DNA from: Pseudopyrenochaeta lycopersici
Lineage: Eukaryota; Ascomycota; Dothideomycetes; Pleosporales; Pseudopyrenochaetaceae
NCBI GenBank assembly: GCA_003313425.1
Contig: NHZP01000008.1
Span: forward strand, 1,364,001 to 1,428,000
Length of the DNA: 64,000 nucleotides
Direction of reading: 5' to 3'
This document shows, in pieces, positions 11,775 through 23,038 of this stretch. Numbering within the stretch: position 1 is the first letter of the stretch; each line of letters opens with the position of its first letter. Both the position numbers and the translations under genes were made by a program. The notes beneath the pieces were generated by a model. It did no database searches, was not told where the DNA came from, and saw only the letters and a program-made list of their open reading frames with translations.

Positions 11775-12487
11775 GACTTGTGTAAGGTTATGGAAGCATT
11801 TGGATCACTGTAGGTTTACAAAATGTGCGAGTAGTAGGCTCACTGCAGCCCACCTTTTTGGGGTGGTGCGGCGTTGGGAGGCCACCCTTGTTGATATTGT
11901 CTTGGCCTCTTTTCACGCATATTTCTACTCTTCTGCTGCCCTGCTTCAGGGGCGGCAGGGCGTTTTGGAGCCTCCGCTTTTTGCATCGCGTGTAGCATAT
12001 CGTCCTATATGAAGGGGACTATAGTGAATAGATGGGGCTTTTGTGTAGAATATATCGCTCTAAATTAATAAAAACTGTCCGCTTTCACATGTTGATTTGC
12101 GCACGTGGGGTAACAAGTTTGGTATGTTTTTGAAGGATTCTGGGGTAATAGTCCGCTGTTGTTGCGAGAGATTGGTCCATCTCACAAAATACTTCCCAAG
12201 CCACCAACAGAGCAATGAACGGCTGTCATGGACATGCCAGAAACAAGGACAAGGCACGAATTGATCAAGTTCTGGTTCAGAAAGTGGGTGAAAAGTACGC
12301 GTGTATGTTTGGAAAACGTGACCAACCAGTGTTTATACTGTACAAATGGTACAAAATACAAGAGGCTGATATGTGGTGCCACTTTTGACTGCTTTTCTGC
12401 CGTCCGCCTCTTGGCTCGCTTGAAGTGGTTGTATTATGTCCATGCCATCTCCATGCCAACAAAAGAAACTCCGTCTATGTTCTGCGT
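11775..12487. other. 3' intergenic region between convergent genes
   Basis: DNM1 and the ATP synthase subunit e gene converge here, so both 3' UTRs should lie in these 713 bases. The ORF 12228-12680 runs antisense through subunit e exons and introns and is not credible. Confidence 0.5.
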
Positions 12488-12961
12488 TCATTTGCTGTCC
12501 GTGATGCCGAGAAGTGTGTTCAAGTCGGCGTTGGGGTCTTTCGGGTCTGCCTTGGCTGTGACTGGTGTTAGCTTTCCCAAATTGATTGAATTACTGGTGT
12601 TGCACTGTCTCAACGCTCATTGTAGGGAGCGGGAGAGGCTTGACGTACCACCTGATGCTTTTGGTTGTTCTGAGGGGTGATCCCTTGCCCACTGCTGCTT
12701 GGCTTGTCTGATCAACGACTCCTTATGATCCCACTCTTTCTGTGCCGCCTTCGCCTTATCGGCTGCTGATAACGACAGTTGATGGTAGGCGCCGTAGAAG
12801 ATACCAAATCCGAGGGCGGACCATCGGAGGACCTATAGCCATCCAATTAGCATCCATTTTGTATTTCTGAAGCTTTAGGAAGCAGCTCATAGACGTCTGC
12901 AAAGCGTCTAGAAGCTCCTGCGAGGGTGCAAGCGTACATTAACCCCGACAGAAGTAGACAT
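12488..12961 (-). CDS. TIM11: ATP synthase subunit e, mitochondrial (Tim11/Atp21 type)
   Basis: Three tiny exons on the minus strand: 12938-12961, 12649-12832 and 12488-12555. Their phases join to a 91-aa protein. It begins MSTSVGVNVLRWSALGFGIFYG, the hydrophobic N-terminal helix of subunit e, with the dimerisation GxxxG motif at about G18-G22. A charged coiled-coil tail follows (SLSAADKAKAAQKEWDHK ... KQQWARDHP), then a short end DLNTLLGITDSK. Subunit e sits in the inner membrane and dimerises F1Fo complexes, shaping cristae. Introns are 105 and 93 bp with GTACGC and GTACGT donors. It faces the dynein intermediate chain gene head to head. Confidence 0.88.
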
Positions 12962-13403
12962 GGTGAGCTGTCGTGCGAGGGCTTGCGATAGCAGCTATAG
13001 GGCTCGTGCGAATTCAATGGCACGTATTCCGGGTGTGCGACAATTATGCACCGATTTTCAGGGGCCGGCAAGTCGTGACAGCGGCGTCGGGTGGGGTGAT
13101 GGGTGGTTGGGCGGAGGTGCTGTGAAAGTCGAGGTTGGACCTCGCGCAAGATTTCGGTCGGGATGAATCGCATGCAAGAGAAGCGCTAGTGCCTCCCGTC
13201 CCTGGCTGGCAGCTTGGCGCGATTTTGGGGAGTTCGACATCAGACGCGCCCGACGTTACGACGCTCCTACTGCTGTTTAAAGAAATCTGGGAAGGAACAA
13301 GAGGTGTGGAGCTTCTATTGCACTCAAGACCTGCCAAAGTGCTTCGAACCACCGGCCGTGACACGCAACATACCGAACCTCCCGATACCCTACGGCTCCC
13401 ACC
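12962..13403. promoter_or_regulatory. Bidirectional intergenic region, ATP synthase subunit e / dynein intermediate chain
   Basis: Only 442 bp separate the two divergent start codons, so the promoters must share this stretch. No specific element was identified. Confidence 0.5.
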
Positions 13404-15645
13404 ATGGAGTCCACAATGCAGCAACGGCGCGAAGAGATCCTCGCAAAGAAGGCCAAGCTCGCCGAGCTGAAGCGCCAGCGCGAACTGAGGAAACAAGAAA
13501 CCGCAAGCAGACAGTCGCTGAGTGGCAGTCCGTTAGGAGAAGTACAGCACCATGTTCAACACTTCCAAACACATTCTCACACATCGCACAGGTACTCTCG
13601 CCAACACCCAGAAGGAGCGAAGACCTCGACCGGAGAACCGACGTCACCAACCTCATCAACAGCATCCTGGGAGAAAGCCGGCCGGGCTCGACACAACCAG
13701 GCTCGCCAGCCGGCCCAGGACGAGCAACACGGCCGACATCTGTGGTCAGTGCAGGTCAGCTTAGCAGTGACAATGAGGGGCCGTCAGGCTATATGGCGTC
13801 TCCAGGGATGGTGGACCGAGAGATGCAGACTCTGTCGATAGGACCGCTAGCTACTGTCTATGAGTTCGATGGCCAGGTCACAAACGAGGTCAAGAGGGAC
13901 AAAGAGGTCATCACATACAGCAAGGGCGTACAAGCGAGCATAGATTGGAGTCCGCCAAAGTCGAGAGCAGTTGGAGGAAGCGACACAGAGCGCGATGAGA
14001 GTCCGACACGGTCGCCCAAGAGCAAGAGACTTAGTCGGCGACAGAAAGAGAAGGATGAGGAGATTCGCGCACAACTGCGAAAGGAGATCGAGGAAGAAAT
14101 CAAGGCTATTCAGCAAGCGCCTCAGGATGGCGCAGCGCAAAGCGGTTCAGATGAGAACTTCCCTTTCAAGACGCTCACCAACGAGGAACTTGCCGCCGTG
14201 GAGAACTCAGACGAGTTCATTGGCTTTGTGGAGAGGAGTACAAAGGTCTTGGAGAGGGCACTTGATCAACAATTGGGCTACGACATCCTCGCTGACTATG
14301 CGCTCGGCGGCGTCGACGTGGACGACGAGGACGAGGGCTACGGTTCAAGTGGAGGCAAGAAGGGTCGGCGGATAAAGGAGATCGCGCAGTTCTGGGACGA
14401 GAGGTGGAGTAAGAAGAGAATGATCTCAGATTTGGGCTTCTCGACCAAGGTATTGATTCTGATGTGTTTCGCAAGTCTTCTGCTGATCATCCACAGTTCC
14501 CAGAGCTCGTCCTTGCCTCCTACACTAAAAATCCATCAGCTCCACACGACCCAGATGGCCTTATCCAAGTCTGGAACTTGCACATGCACGACCGGCCTGA
14601 GTATATTTTCCACGCTCAATCCGATATTCTCACCGCCAAATTCTCACCCTTCCACCCCAATCTTATTATTGGTGGCGCATATTCTGGACAAGTGCTACTA
14701 TGGGACACTCGTGCAAAGTCTGCCCCTGTCCAGAAGACACCACTCACTGGATCTGGTCACACCCACCCAGTCTATTCAGTAGATATCGTTGGGACACAGA
14801 ACGCAAACAATATCATCTCGTGTTCAACAGATGGTGTCGTCTGCGGTTGGACAGTCGACATGCTCTCACAACCACAAGAATTCCTGGAACTGACATCCCC
14901 TCCACCTGCAAAGACCGACGATATGGCCGTGACATGCATCTCCTTCCCTCAATCTGACCCAACGTACTTCCTCGCTGGCACTGAAGAAGGGTCTATCTAT
15001 CCTTGTCACCGATACGACCGCGCAGGCGCCAAAGCCGGAGTCGACGGCCGCGTAAAATACGCTGGTCACGCCGCACCCGTCATGAGCCTCGACTTCCACC
15101 CGGCAAAAGGTCAGATTGACCTCGGCGACCTTGTCCTGTCTTCAAGCGTCGACTGGAGCGTCAAGCTTTGGAAGGTGCGTCCCCCTGCTGCAACAGGTGC
15201 AACCAATACCACCGTTCCTGGTGGAGCCACCCAACAAGTCCAACCCGTTCTCGACATTGCGCGGGAAGATCTCGTCTACGATGTCCGCTGGTCTCCCGTC
15301 AAGCCATCTGTCTTCGCTCTCGTCGACGGCGCTGGCAGCCTTGAAGTTTGGGATATCAACGTCGATGTCGAAGTTCCAGTGCAGTCTATCAAGCCCTCTG
15401 ATAATAAGAGGGGTGCGTTTGCTGGGTTGCCGACAGGTTTGGGGTATATGAACAGGAGTCTGAACAAGTTAGCCTGGGAGAAGAATGAAGGCAGACGAGT
15501 TGCTGTTGGCGGAATGGACGGCGTGGTGACCGTATTTGAGGTCGGGAGTGAATTGGGTGGGGTGGAGACAAGAGGGGAAGAGTGGAGTGGTGTCAAGAGG
15601 TTGGTGAATCGGCTTGAGGGGTTGGGAGAGGTCAACGGGAAGTGA
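13404..15645 (+). CDS. Cytoplasmic dynein intermediate chain
   Basis: Three exons, 13404-13541, 13592-14449 and 14497-15645, give 714 aa. The N-terminus is the charged single helix that binds dynactin p150 (MESTMQQRREEILAKKAKL ... RELRKQE). A disordered Ser/Pro stretch with light-chain binding potential follows, then a second charged coiled coil (about 190-215). The C-terminal half is a WD40 beta-propeller: family hallmark SYTKNPSAPHDPDGLIQVWNL at its start, later SCSTDGVVCGW, SSSVDWSVKLWK and GSLEVWDIN blades. The protein bridges heavy chains, light chains and dynactin for minus-end transport and nuclear migration. Start at ATG 13404 is supported by the conserved MESTMQQRR opening. Confidence 0.93.
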
Positions 15646-16438
15646 GGTCGAAGAAAGAGGTAGTCTGAAGAGGTGCCTGAAGTGGAGGAGAGAAGAGGTG
15701 ATCCGAATGACTCTGATTCTAGCGCTTTGAGTACGTGCAGCGGAGCATCTCCTGGAGTTCTGTTTCTCAGTCGCTATACCCCTACCCCAGCGAATGCATT
15801 CCCATTTTCCAGACAGCGCCTTCAATTCTGAAATTTCTCCATGAGAATTCCTTTTATCATAACGCACAGTTATCCCCATTCCGGTAAGGGCCTTGAAAAG
15901 TGAGGCCTGGTTTACTGTTCATTATCGTAGAGCTTTCCCTGGTCGAATTCCGAAATACGAGTGTTCTCACGAGGCTTCCATCGTCAACCATCGTCACCAT
16001 TCCTTCAAGGACTTTAAAACATCATCGCTCACACATCCTTGGACAGACTTCTCAAATCATCGTCTTTGTTGTTGCATACGAACTGGTGGTTCGGTCTAAT
16101 ACTAACTTGTCCTCGGCTTGTGCGGCTGAAGCCCAGAGCTGGATTTCGCCTCCAATGGGCACTCGTCGCCTTTTAGCATTGGCACTTGACGAGTCGATCA
16201 GAACGCCTTCTATGCAGCTTCGCTACGCATCACTGTCCTGAGTATGGAGAAGCCACGACCCCGCAGGGACTAGCAAATGATAAGCATCTGACTATCTACG
16301 ACTAACTTAGTGCGACGGTAAAGACTATCGTGCTTTCACCTAGCAGGCTTGCCGAAATGTAAAATGCATGAGCTGTGCCCATTTCTCCGCCTCGGATTCT
16401 GCTTCGACTGCTAATTCGACTTCTCAAAAGCCCATGAG
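15646..16438. other. Intergenic region
   Basis: 3' UTR of the dynein gene and upstream region of the first Cys-scaffold membrane gene. Several short ORFs on both strands overlap each other, with no domain signal. Confidence 0.45.
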
Positions 16439-17616
16439 ATGTTGTCTGAAATTCTCCATTTCCTGGCCAGTTGGCGGTGGGATGGCTACCAGACACCAGT
16501 GTACGCGAAGCGCTCCTTATCTTCACTACCCCATCTCCATAAAAGCAGAAGCTAATCTCTAGCTGTGCAGAAAGGCAATCGATGCCTGCATCTCCTCCGT
16601 CGAGATCTATTTCCCATGCGACAAGAACACCACAACTCCAGATGCACAGTGCTTCTGCGAACAATACATATGGCGGGCATCGTATGTCTCACTTTCTCTT
16701 GATACTACCCAACTTATAGGAGCTGACACTTCACGTCACGGAAAGATGTTTCTCCAACCACGGTGTCGAAACAAGTGATTTTTTTGGCCCTCGCAACGTC
16801 ACTGAAGAGGATATGAACAAGTACTGCCTGGCAGCAGGTAGCCTTTACGCCGAATCCGCCCATCAACAATTCCGACGCGAGCGCAGGCAGGTTGACAGCA
16901 TTTTATCCAGCATCGCCGGTAATGTAACCATCACATCGTCAAGTTTGGCTTTTCTTCCTGGGTTATCCTCTATTGCTAGTCTCACATCTGCTGCGGCATC
17001 CGCTCCAGCTGGCCAAGCGAGTCAGATGTCCAGTATACTAGGGGATGTAACGAGTGTATTGGGCCTGGCGTCGCTAGCATCTGAACCTGCGAGTTCGATC
17101 GCAAGGAGTGTAGGGTCGCCGCCCACGAGGGCTTTATCGTCGGCCGGCTCGCAGATCGTTTCTCGAGCAACCGGATCATCATTGTTCAGGTCGCAGAGCA
17201 CTTCGCAAGCAACAGAAACATCCACGTCTGAAGCTGCTGCCTCTAGCTCGTCCGGGCCCTCTGCAGGCCTTATAGCTGGCGCGGTCATAGGCAGTGTAGC
17301 TGTTCTTGTTCTGGCTGGAATTCTGATTATGCTCATTCTCCGACATAAGAAGCGCAAAGCTACCGTGGCTCCGGGTTTGGAAAACAGTGGGGGAGATGAG
17401 AAAGCAGCACATAATGGGCAGTCCGAACCGTACCCGCCAGGCCATGAAGTAGCCACAAATGCGAATGTATGGGAGTTGGAAGGCCATGCCATGCCAACAG
17501 CGTGGGAGCTGGAGGCTGCCAATGCCTACGGCGATCAAAACCCGAGACCTCCGTACACACCTGCAGGAAGTGCAGTTCAAAATCCGAAACCTCCCTATTT
17601 TCCCAGTGGGAAGTAA
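16439..17616 (+). CDS. Cys-scaffold single-pass membrane protein, paralogue 1
   Basis: Modelled exons 16439-16498, 16563-16681 and 16746-17616, 349 aa. Exons two and three are phase-consistent; the first exon and start (MLSEILHFLASW) are inferred by alignment with the neighbouring paralogue. The extracellular part has seven Cys (about 22, 29, 39, 50, 52, 61, 87) in the pattern C-x6-C-x9-C-x10-C-x-C-x8-C-x25-C. A Ser/Ala-rich stalk follows, then one transmembrane helix (GLIAGAVIGSVAVLVLAGILI), a basic stop-transfer RHKKRK, and a Pro-rich cytoplasmic tail with ATNANVWELEG. It resembles fungal wall-stress sensors in layout (Cys head, Ser/Thr stalk, one helix) but I do not assign it to WSC or Mid2. 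The last intron ends at AAG. Confidence 0.72.
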
Positions 17617-18344
17617 CTTAGACTGGATGAGGAAGGAGTCGAATAGTACGATCAGCGTTGTAGACTTTGTCACATGTAGGTTCAACGTGAGCATTGTAAT
17701 GACTTGAATTTCTTACGCAACCAGTCAGCTCCATCATGTGCGCGCATAACGATCATTGCAGAATACGGGCTGCTACGTGCAGTGAAATTGCAAATCATGT
17801 GCTGGCCTCGGCTCTCTTGCCCGTGATTACATAGTTGATACTTCACGAAACGTTACTGTGGTACGGACACAGACCGTAGGATTCTGAGTTCTTCAGCCAT
17901 TGCAGTTAAGCGGAAGCAAGTTGAAGGGATTCGCAAGTAATGGAATTGCACGCAAAGACTATTGGTAATGAGTTTGATTGCGAGCCAGCGAGACTTCGTT
18001 GCGTCGAAGTACCCCTTGTTCCTGACGTGGCTTCGTGTGGCTGAAACGCCGATCGGGGAACGGCCCAGGCGCCCTCCAATCTCAAGGTTCCTCCACTTAG
18101 ACTTCATCGCGACATCATCGACTAATAGCAGGTTTCCTCCCGCATGGACTCCTCGGGGCGTCAATGGTTCGTATATGGCGGCCGCGCCAGTGAAATGCAG
18201 CGAATGGAAGCATGCTACAGGTGCCGTCTCAACCTGATAGACGCCGCCATGCTAGCATGCCGATTGTTAAAGGTCTGAAGGTTCCCAACTAGCTAGGTCT
18301 GTTTGGCCTTCGTCTTGGTTCTTCATATTCATCAATGAAACAAT
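17617..18344. other. Intergenic region between tandem paralogues
   Basis: Spacer of 728 bp between the two Cys-scaffold genes. No coding signal was found. The 103-codon minus-strand ORF 17853-18164 has no recognisable feature. Confidence 0.45.
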
Positions 18345-19583
18345 ATGTTGGGTGCTCTCCTGAAGCTTATACCGACGCTGCGATGGCATCCTTTTCTTGC
18401 ACAGGATGTCAATAATGAACTAGTGTAATTAGCCATTCTTCTCTTGTTACAGCACAGAAAGCTGACAGCCGTCATACTGTAGCGCAATAGATACATGCAT
18501 CTCTGCTGTTCAAATATACTTTCCCTGCGATTCGACTAATTCGACAAACTCAACCTGCTTATGCGAACAGTACTTATGGCATGTCGCGTACGTACCTCTT
18601 ACCAAATCACGTTTGCATTCATGGCACACTTCACCCTTACCGCTCTCAATGCTCTAGCTCACACCTTCACGAATAGATGTTACGAAAATCACGCCTCCAA
18701 CCCATCTTCACACCCCAGCCATGCCATCGCAGAAACAGATATGAACGAGCACTGCCGCGCAGCAGGTAGCGTTGGCGCTGCAATGGTCCAACGTCAATAC
18801 CGCTTGCAGCGCAGGCAGATTGGTAGCATCCTATCAAGCATTGGAGGCGAGATATCTTCGTTTCTGTCAGGCCCTAGCGAAGGTGTTCCCTCGCCTTCGG
18901 TCATCGTATCGAACACGCCTGTTGCGAGTGCCACACAGCCTGTTTCTACAACTCCCCGACCAAGTGCTGTGCAATCAATCAGAAGCGCATCCCCTACACC
19001 AGTTGCATCTGTGTCGAGCCCGAGGAGCAGCGATGCGCCAACTCCATCATCCCGTTCTCCAGGTTCTACACTCGCCACCGTGACTTCGAAATCAGTGGTC
19101 TCGCGTTCACCTGCACAATCGACTGCCGCCTCCTCCTCATCAGCCGCTGCCGCGTCTTCCTCCTCTGGGCCATCTACTGGCCTCATAGTCGGCGCAGTAA
19201 TTGGCGGTGTCGCAGTCCTTGCTTTGATCGGAATCTTCATAATGTTAATTCTGCGACACAAAAGGAAGAAGTCGGCCGCGAAAACATCTCCCGCAGAGAG
19301 CGTAGAGCACAACCCAGCCGTCTATCATGGGGAACCGTCCATTTCAACAATTGCGGCAAGCAGTGCAGCAGAAGATGAGAAACATATGTACCATCATGCG
19401 CGCGAACCTCAGGCGTACCAACCAGGCAGGGGCAATGAAATGGCCACGAATGCGAATGTGTGGGAGCTCGATGGGCGCGAATGTCCAGCACCGGCGCCGT
19501 CTGAGCTGGCAGTGCCATATACGCATCGAAATAACAATAATGATACGATCCCTGAGTGTCTGCGTGCGGGGTATAAGCCGTGA
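18345..19583 (+). CDS. Cys-scaffold single-pass membrane protein, paralogue 2
   Basis: Modelled exons 18345-18422, 18469-18587 and 18677-19583, 367 aa. Exon two is exactly as long (119 bp) and in the same phase as in the upstream paralogue. Seven Cys are conserved (about 30, 36, 46, 56, 58, 67, 92) around the shared motif AIDxCIS-V-IYFPC. The first exon (MLGALLKLIPTLRW) looks like a weak signal peptide and is inferred. The stalk is Ser/Pro/Thr-rich and likely O-glycosylated, the helix is GLIVGAVIGGVAVLALIGIFI, followed by RHKRKK and a tail with ATNANVWELDG. The shared juxtamembrane sequence and WEL[ED]G motif show the pair arose by tandem duplication. Probable surface sensor or adhesin; ligand unknown. 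Confidence 0.72.
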
Positions 19584-19792
19584 ATTGGAGATGGAAGACA
19601 TGATGAGACCACGACATAATGACATAACGACTGTAATCTACTTGACGGATTTGTAAAAAGGCGTGCTCGAGTCTGGATTAATTTAGTAATATGGAAATCG
19701 CACAGTTTTTGCCAAATCTTCTTCAATCTCTGTACGTTCTCTATAGTGGTTTGAGGGTTGGTCGGCTCGTACTCCAATTCTGATCAGCTCTT

Positions 19793-20188
19793 TTAAACTA
19801 ACATTACTCCAGCTGCTCCTGCCAGAACACCAGCCACGCCCATCTTTTTGTATGATGCTGCCGCTGCCCCGGTGCTCTGTGGGCTTGCTCCCGTTGAGCT
19901 ACCCCCACCCCTGCTACTAATTGGCGTGGATACGGTTCTTCCACTCTGCGTAGTACTTGCGAGGCTAACACTAAACGTCGAATCCCTGCTCACAACACTC
20001 TGCGTTCCCGATACCGGGGAAGCATCCGAAACTGGCCGTTGTGAGGATACTGGCAGCAGGGCTTCTGTCGATGCTGCGGCTGTGGCGCTGTTGTCGACAG
20101 TGAAGGGTTCACCCCAGGTTACGGATTGTGAGGATGTGAGACCTAACAGGGAAAGAAGAGTTGTTTTCCGAAGGGTTGATGGCTTCAT
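19793..20188 (-). CDS. Small secreted Ser/Thr-rich protein with GPI-type ends
   Basis: Single exon of 131 aa. An N-terminal signal peptide (TLLSLLGLTSSQS) is followed by about 80 residues rich in Ser, Thr, Val and Pro, with no Cys. The C-terminus is a short hydrophobic stretch (GVAGVLAGAAGVMLV) after a small-residue region (STGAAAAS), as expected for a GPI attachment signal. It is probably a wall-anchored mannoprotein. It lies 209 bp beyond the second Cys-scaffold gene and is convergent with it. Confidence 0.7.
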   Translation of the reverse strand: MKPSTLRKTTLLSLLGLTSSQSVTWGEPFTVDNSATAAASTEALLPVSSQRPVSDASPVSGTQSVVSRDSTFSVSLASTTQSGRTVSTPISSRGGGSSTGASPQSTGAAAASYKKMGVAGVLAGAAGVMLV

Positions 20189-20923
20189 CCTGATTGATCG
20201 ATCGATTTGGCTGTAGGTGAGATTGATGTCTATGATGGTTGACTCCGAAAACCAGGGGCGATAGGGTCCTCGTAATCGTTGTTGCTTGAATCAATCAATA
20301 GTGGACTTCTGAATCTTGGGAGATGCGAGAGGGAATATTCGTGGACGAATTTGGGATTTCCGGCAACCGTTTGTCAATGAAGAGATAGTGTCCGCATATA
20401 GAGAGCAAGCTCCGGAAAGAACATCTTGCGCTTCTACTAGCGCTCACACATCTGCGTACGTCACTCCGGACTAAGCTTTTGAGATGGCGATCTTATCGCG
20501 TTGGCGTGGTGAAACATTCTCACTTAAAAGGTATGGTTGGTAGTCGGTAGTTTGTTGGTGAGGTTCGGGTCTCCGCATCAATGTACCGCTCCGAGACCCG
20601 AGTGTGGAGCCGCGAAAACACCCGGAAAACAACCCTATAGAAGACGCAACAAGCATTCATCGCATGAAAAACGGATGAAGACTATCTTCTTGAGTAGATA
20701 AATAGCAGTAGTGGTTCGAAGACGAAAATGAAATTCTACAACGCAATATTTAAATAAAGGACAATTTCTCAATGCCAAAGGGTATTCAACTAAGAAATTC
20801 AACGCAAATCAGATGCGTTCAAACATGGGCAGGAATTGCTATATGAATATGCAATGTAGCGGAATTTAACAAGTGGTTTAATATCCCTATGACTTTAAGA
20901 AGTTTGTTCATCACGTCTTCACA
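20189..20923. other. Intergenic region
   Basis: 735 bp between two minus-strand genes. No ORF above 61 codons and nothing recognisable. Confidence 0.5.
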
Positions 20924-22125
20924 TCAATAATAGAGAAAGACCCGTGTCTCTATGCTCTCTCTCGGTCTTTCGCCAGCCAAAGTTTTCGGGTTCCGAAACC
21001 CAGCATGCGGAACACCTTTGTTGTCATATTAGCTATTTTACCCTCCGAACTCGACTCAATTGGATTCACATTCCGAGCATCAAATTATAAAAACTCAACG
21101 TACCTGTCCCACATCCGTCTTCAGTATCTGTCTGCCGGAACAAAATTACCTCGCTCGCCAACTGCTCGCTCAGGTAGCAAAACTGCATACCTTCATGGAA
21201 GTACACTTGGTAATTCTCGGTAAATCCATCTCGCTCGACAACGTCTGTAGCTATGCAGTCGCGGGCTACGGAGATGGAGCGGGAGTCGCAAATGGAGAGT
21301 GGCCAGTCGGTGAGTGGGCCATAGAGTGGTTTCCATATGCTATTGATTGGTGAAGAAAATTAGTCGATGTGCTTGGGGGCAGAGACCAAGGGGTGATTGG
21401 TGGCTGGAGTGGTCTCTAGATCAGATTCGACGTACTTGAGAGTCTGCATTCTTTTGTAGGATGATGGGTCGACTTTTAAAATCTGGGAACTCGTAGCGCG
21501 AGCAGCAACAGGTGTGAAATCTGAGACGTAATTAGCAACTATCAGCATGATCCAAGCCTTACAGGAACGTGTTTCTCATCATGAATACTGGCAGATGGAC
21601 CTACCGATATGAATGATAGATGTGGGCTGCAGATACTCATAATCTTCTCCAGTTGAGATTGGGAAATCTTCATGGCGCTTCCGAATCTGAACAAATGCAC
21701 ACCGTGGTTAGCGTATTAAATTACTGAACCTTATATCTCGTTCCTATGCGCTATTAGGGTTTAAAGGAAGAACAACCCACGCCATGTTCCAACACTTCGA
21801 CTCTACTCGCCCCAAGCGATCGTTTAAGCAATTCTTTTAACTCGTCATAGTATACGCTCTTTACCCTCTCTCGGTCGTGAAATTCTTCCGGTGTCAGTCG
21901 GGATTCCAATTTGAGGACTTGGAATCCATTTTTGTCGAGCGTGTACTCGGACTCAGTCCCGCGAATATCATGAATCAGGACATCATTCTGAGTCTGAGTC
22001 TTGCAGTTTGTTCTTGGGATCGCGTCCCCGGGATTATAACGCAACCGATATGGTTTCTCGTGAAGATATTTTTCATCGGGTTCCAGGAATATGAGCTCTG
22101 TTAGAACGTCGCCTGCTGCTGGCAT
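20924..22125 (-). CDS. AsaB/CmcJ-like hydroxylase or methyltransferase family protein
   Basis: Five exons on the minus strand: 21781-22125, 21605-21686, 21436-21520, 21104-21339 and 20924-21015, giving 279 aa from MPAAGDVLTELIF. Family landmarks appear in order across the exons: EKPYRL, NDVLIHDIRGTESEYTLDK, FQVLKLESR, EDFPISTGEDYEYLQPTS, NIWKPLYGPLTDWPLSICD, ILFRQTD, GVPHAGF and the ending RPRESIETRVFLYY. This matches the family that includes Aspergillus AsaB and the cephamycin CmcJ protein; many members sit in secondary-metabolite clusters, but the exact reaction is usually undefined. An in-frame ATG/alternative start at 22233 would add 36 residues. No other biosynthetic gene is in the window. 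One donor is GTGGGT. Confidence 0.85.
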
Positions 22126-22831
22126 GTTCGATGCTGCTGAGTCGAAAGCTTGGCCTTTGGAGGACTGGTATGAGGAGTGTTTTGTACGAAATAAAATCGC
22201 TCTTTGCTTGCCTACACCACAAACAAAGGACACCCGTCTTTTGATTGTGTATTTTGTTGCGCGGACAAAGCTCGTCCAAGTGGTCAGACGCGAAAGCTTT
22301 TGATACTGGAGTCAACCTTGGGGAAGCGACACTGGTAGAGGCTAAAATTAGGCTCTGGACCGGTGAAGAACCTTCCGATTATGATAGGGCGAGGCATGGA
22401 ATAGCGGGGTCGAATGAAGGTACATCGGATTATCGAGCACGCCAGTGCAGACGGGGTGGTACTGCGGTGGCATGACAACTAGCCTTGCTCTTGTGCAGCG
22501 CGATTTTCTAGTTCCGAGGTTAATCAAGTAATCAAATCATGTTCGCGGATTGCATGAACACAAGGGTTGTTGGTAAGATGCAATTATACATTAAACGAGA
22601 GCTTTAAGGACTGTGATTTATGTGGCACGAACATAAAGTATCAACGTTCATGGGTACCATCAGTCCTGCTCTAAGATATCTAAATTTTGGTTTACGCCAA
22701 AAACACCACGAATAAAAGGGGTCAAAATTCGATAACGTGCCGGTCTCATCAGACTTGCCATGCCAACTCCTTACTATCAAGCGCATTAAAGTTGGAAATG
22801 TCCGGACATAATAATGCGCATCTATTCCCTT
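22126..22831. other. Intergenic region
   Basis: 706 bp upstream of the AsaB-like gene. No coding signal was seen beyond the alternative 5' extension of that gene. Confidence 0.45.
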
Positions 22832-23038
22832 TTACTTGTCCTCCTTCTCCAGAGATATCAAACGCGCTCCAGAGGCGGTACCCTCCAACTGAATTGTTTC
22901 GCCCTTCTGGAAGCCGTGTTTTTCGCCAATTGCGACAGGTGTTTGAGGCGGCCAATGTGCCTTCCAGGGCTGGATTTTAGGCTCAGTGGGAGGGACAGAT
23001 TGATTGCGGTTTTCGCTTTGGTCTTGTTCGGAAGGCAT
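22832..23038 (-). CDS. Small hydrophilic protein, 68 aa, unrecognised
   Basis: Single minus-strand frame from ATG 23038 to TAA 22832. The product starts MPSEQDQSENRNQSVPP, has an unusual Trp/Pro stretch (IQPWKAHWPPQTPVAIGEKHGF) and ends RLISLEKEDK. The Trp-rich middle and balanced composition look more like real protein than the opposite-strand ORFs. A 5' exon could be present upstream. I do not recognise the family. Confidence 0.45.
   Translation of the reverse strand: MPSEQDQSENRNQSVPPTEPKIQPWKAHWPPQTPVAIGEKHGFQKGETIQLEGTASGARLISLEKEDK

Noticed and set aside
21360..21548. Apparent truncation of the AsaB-like gene by an in-frame stop
   Set aside because: The stop lies in a 96-bp intron with a GTACGT donor and GACTAAT branch site; splicing restores the family sequence to its normal C-terminus.
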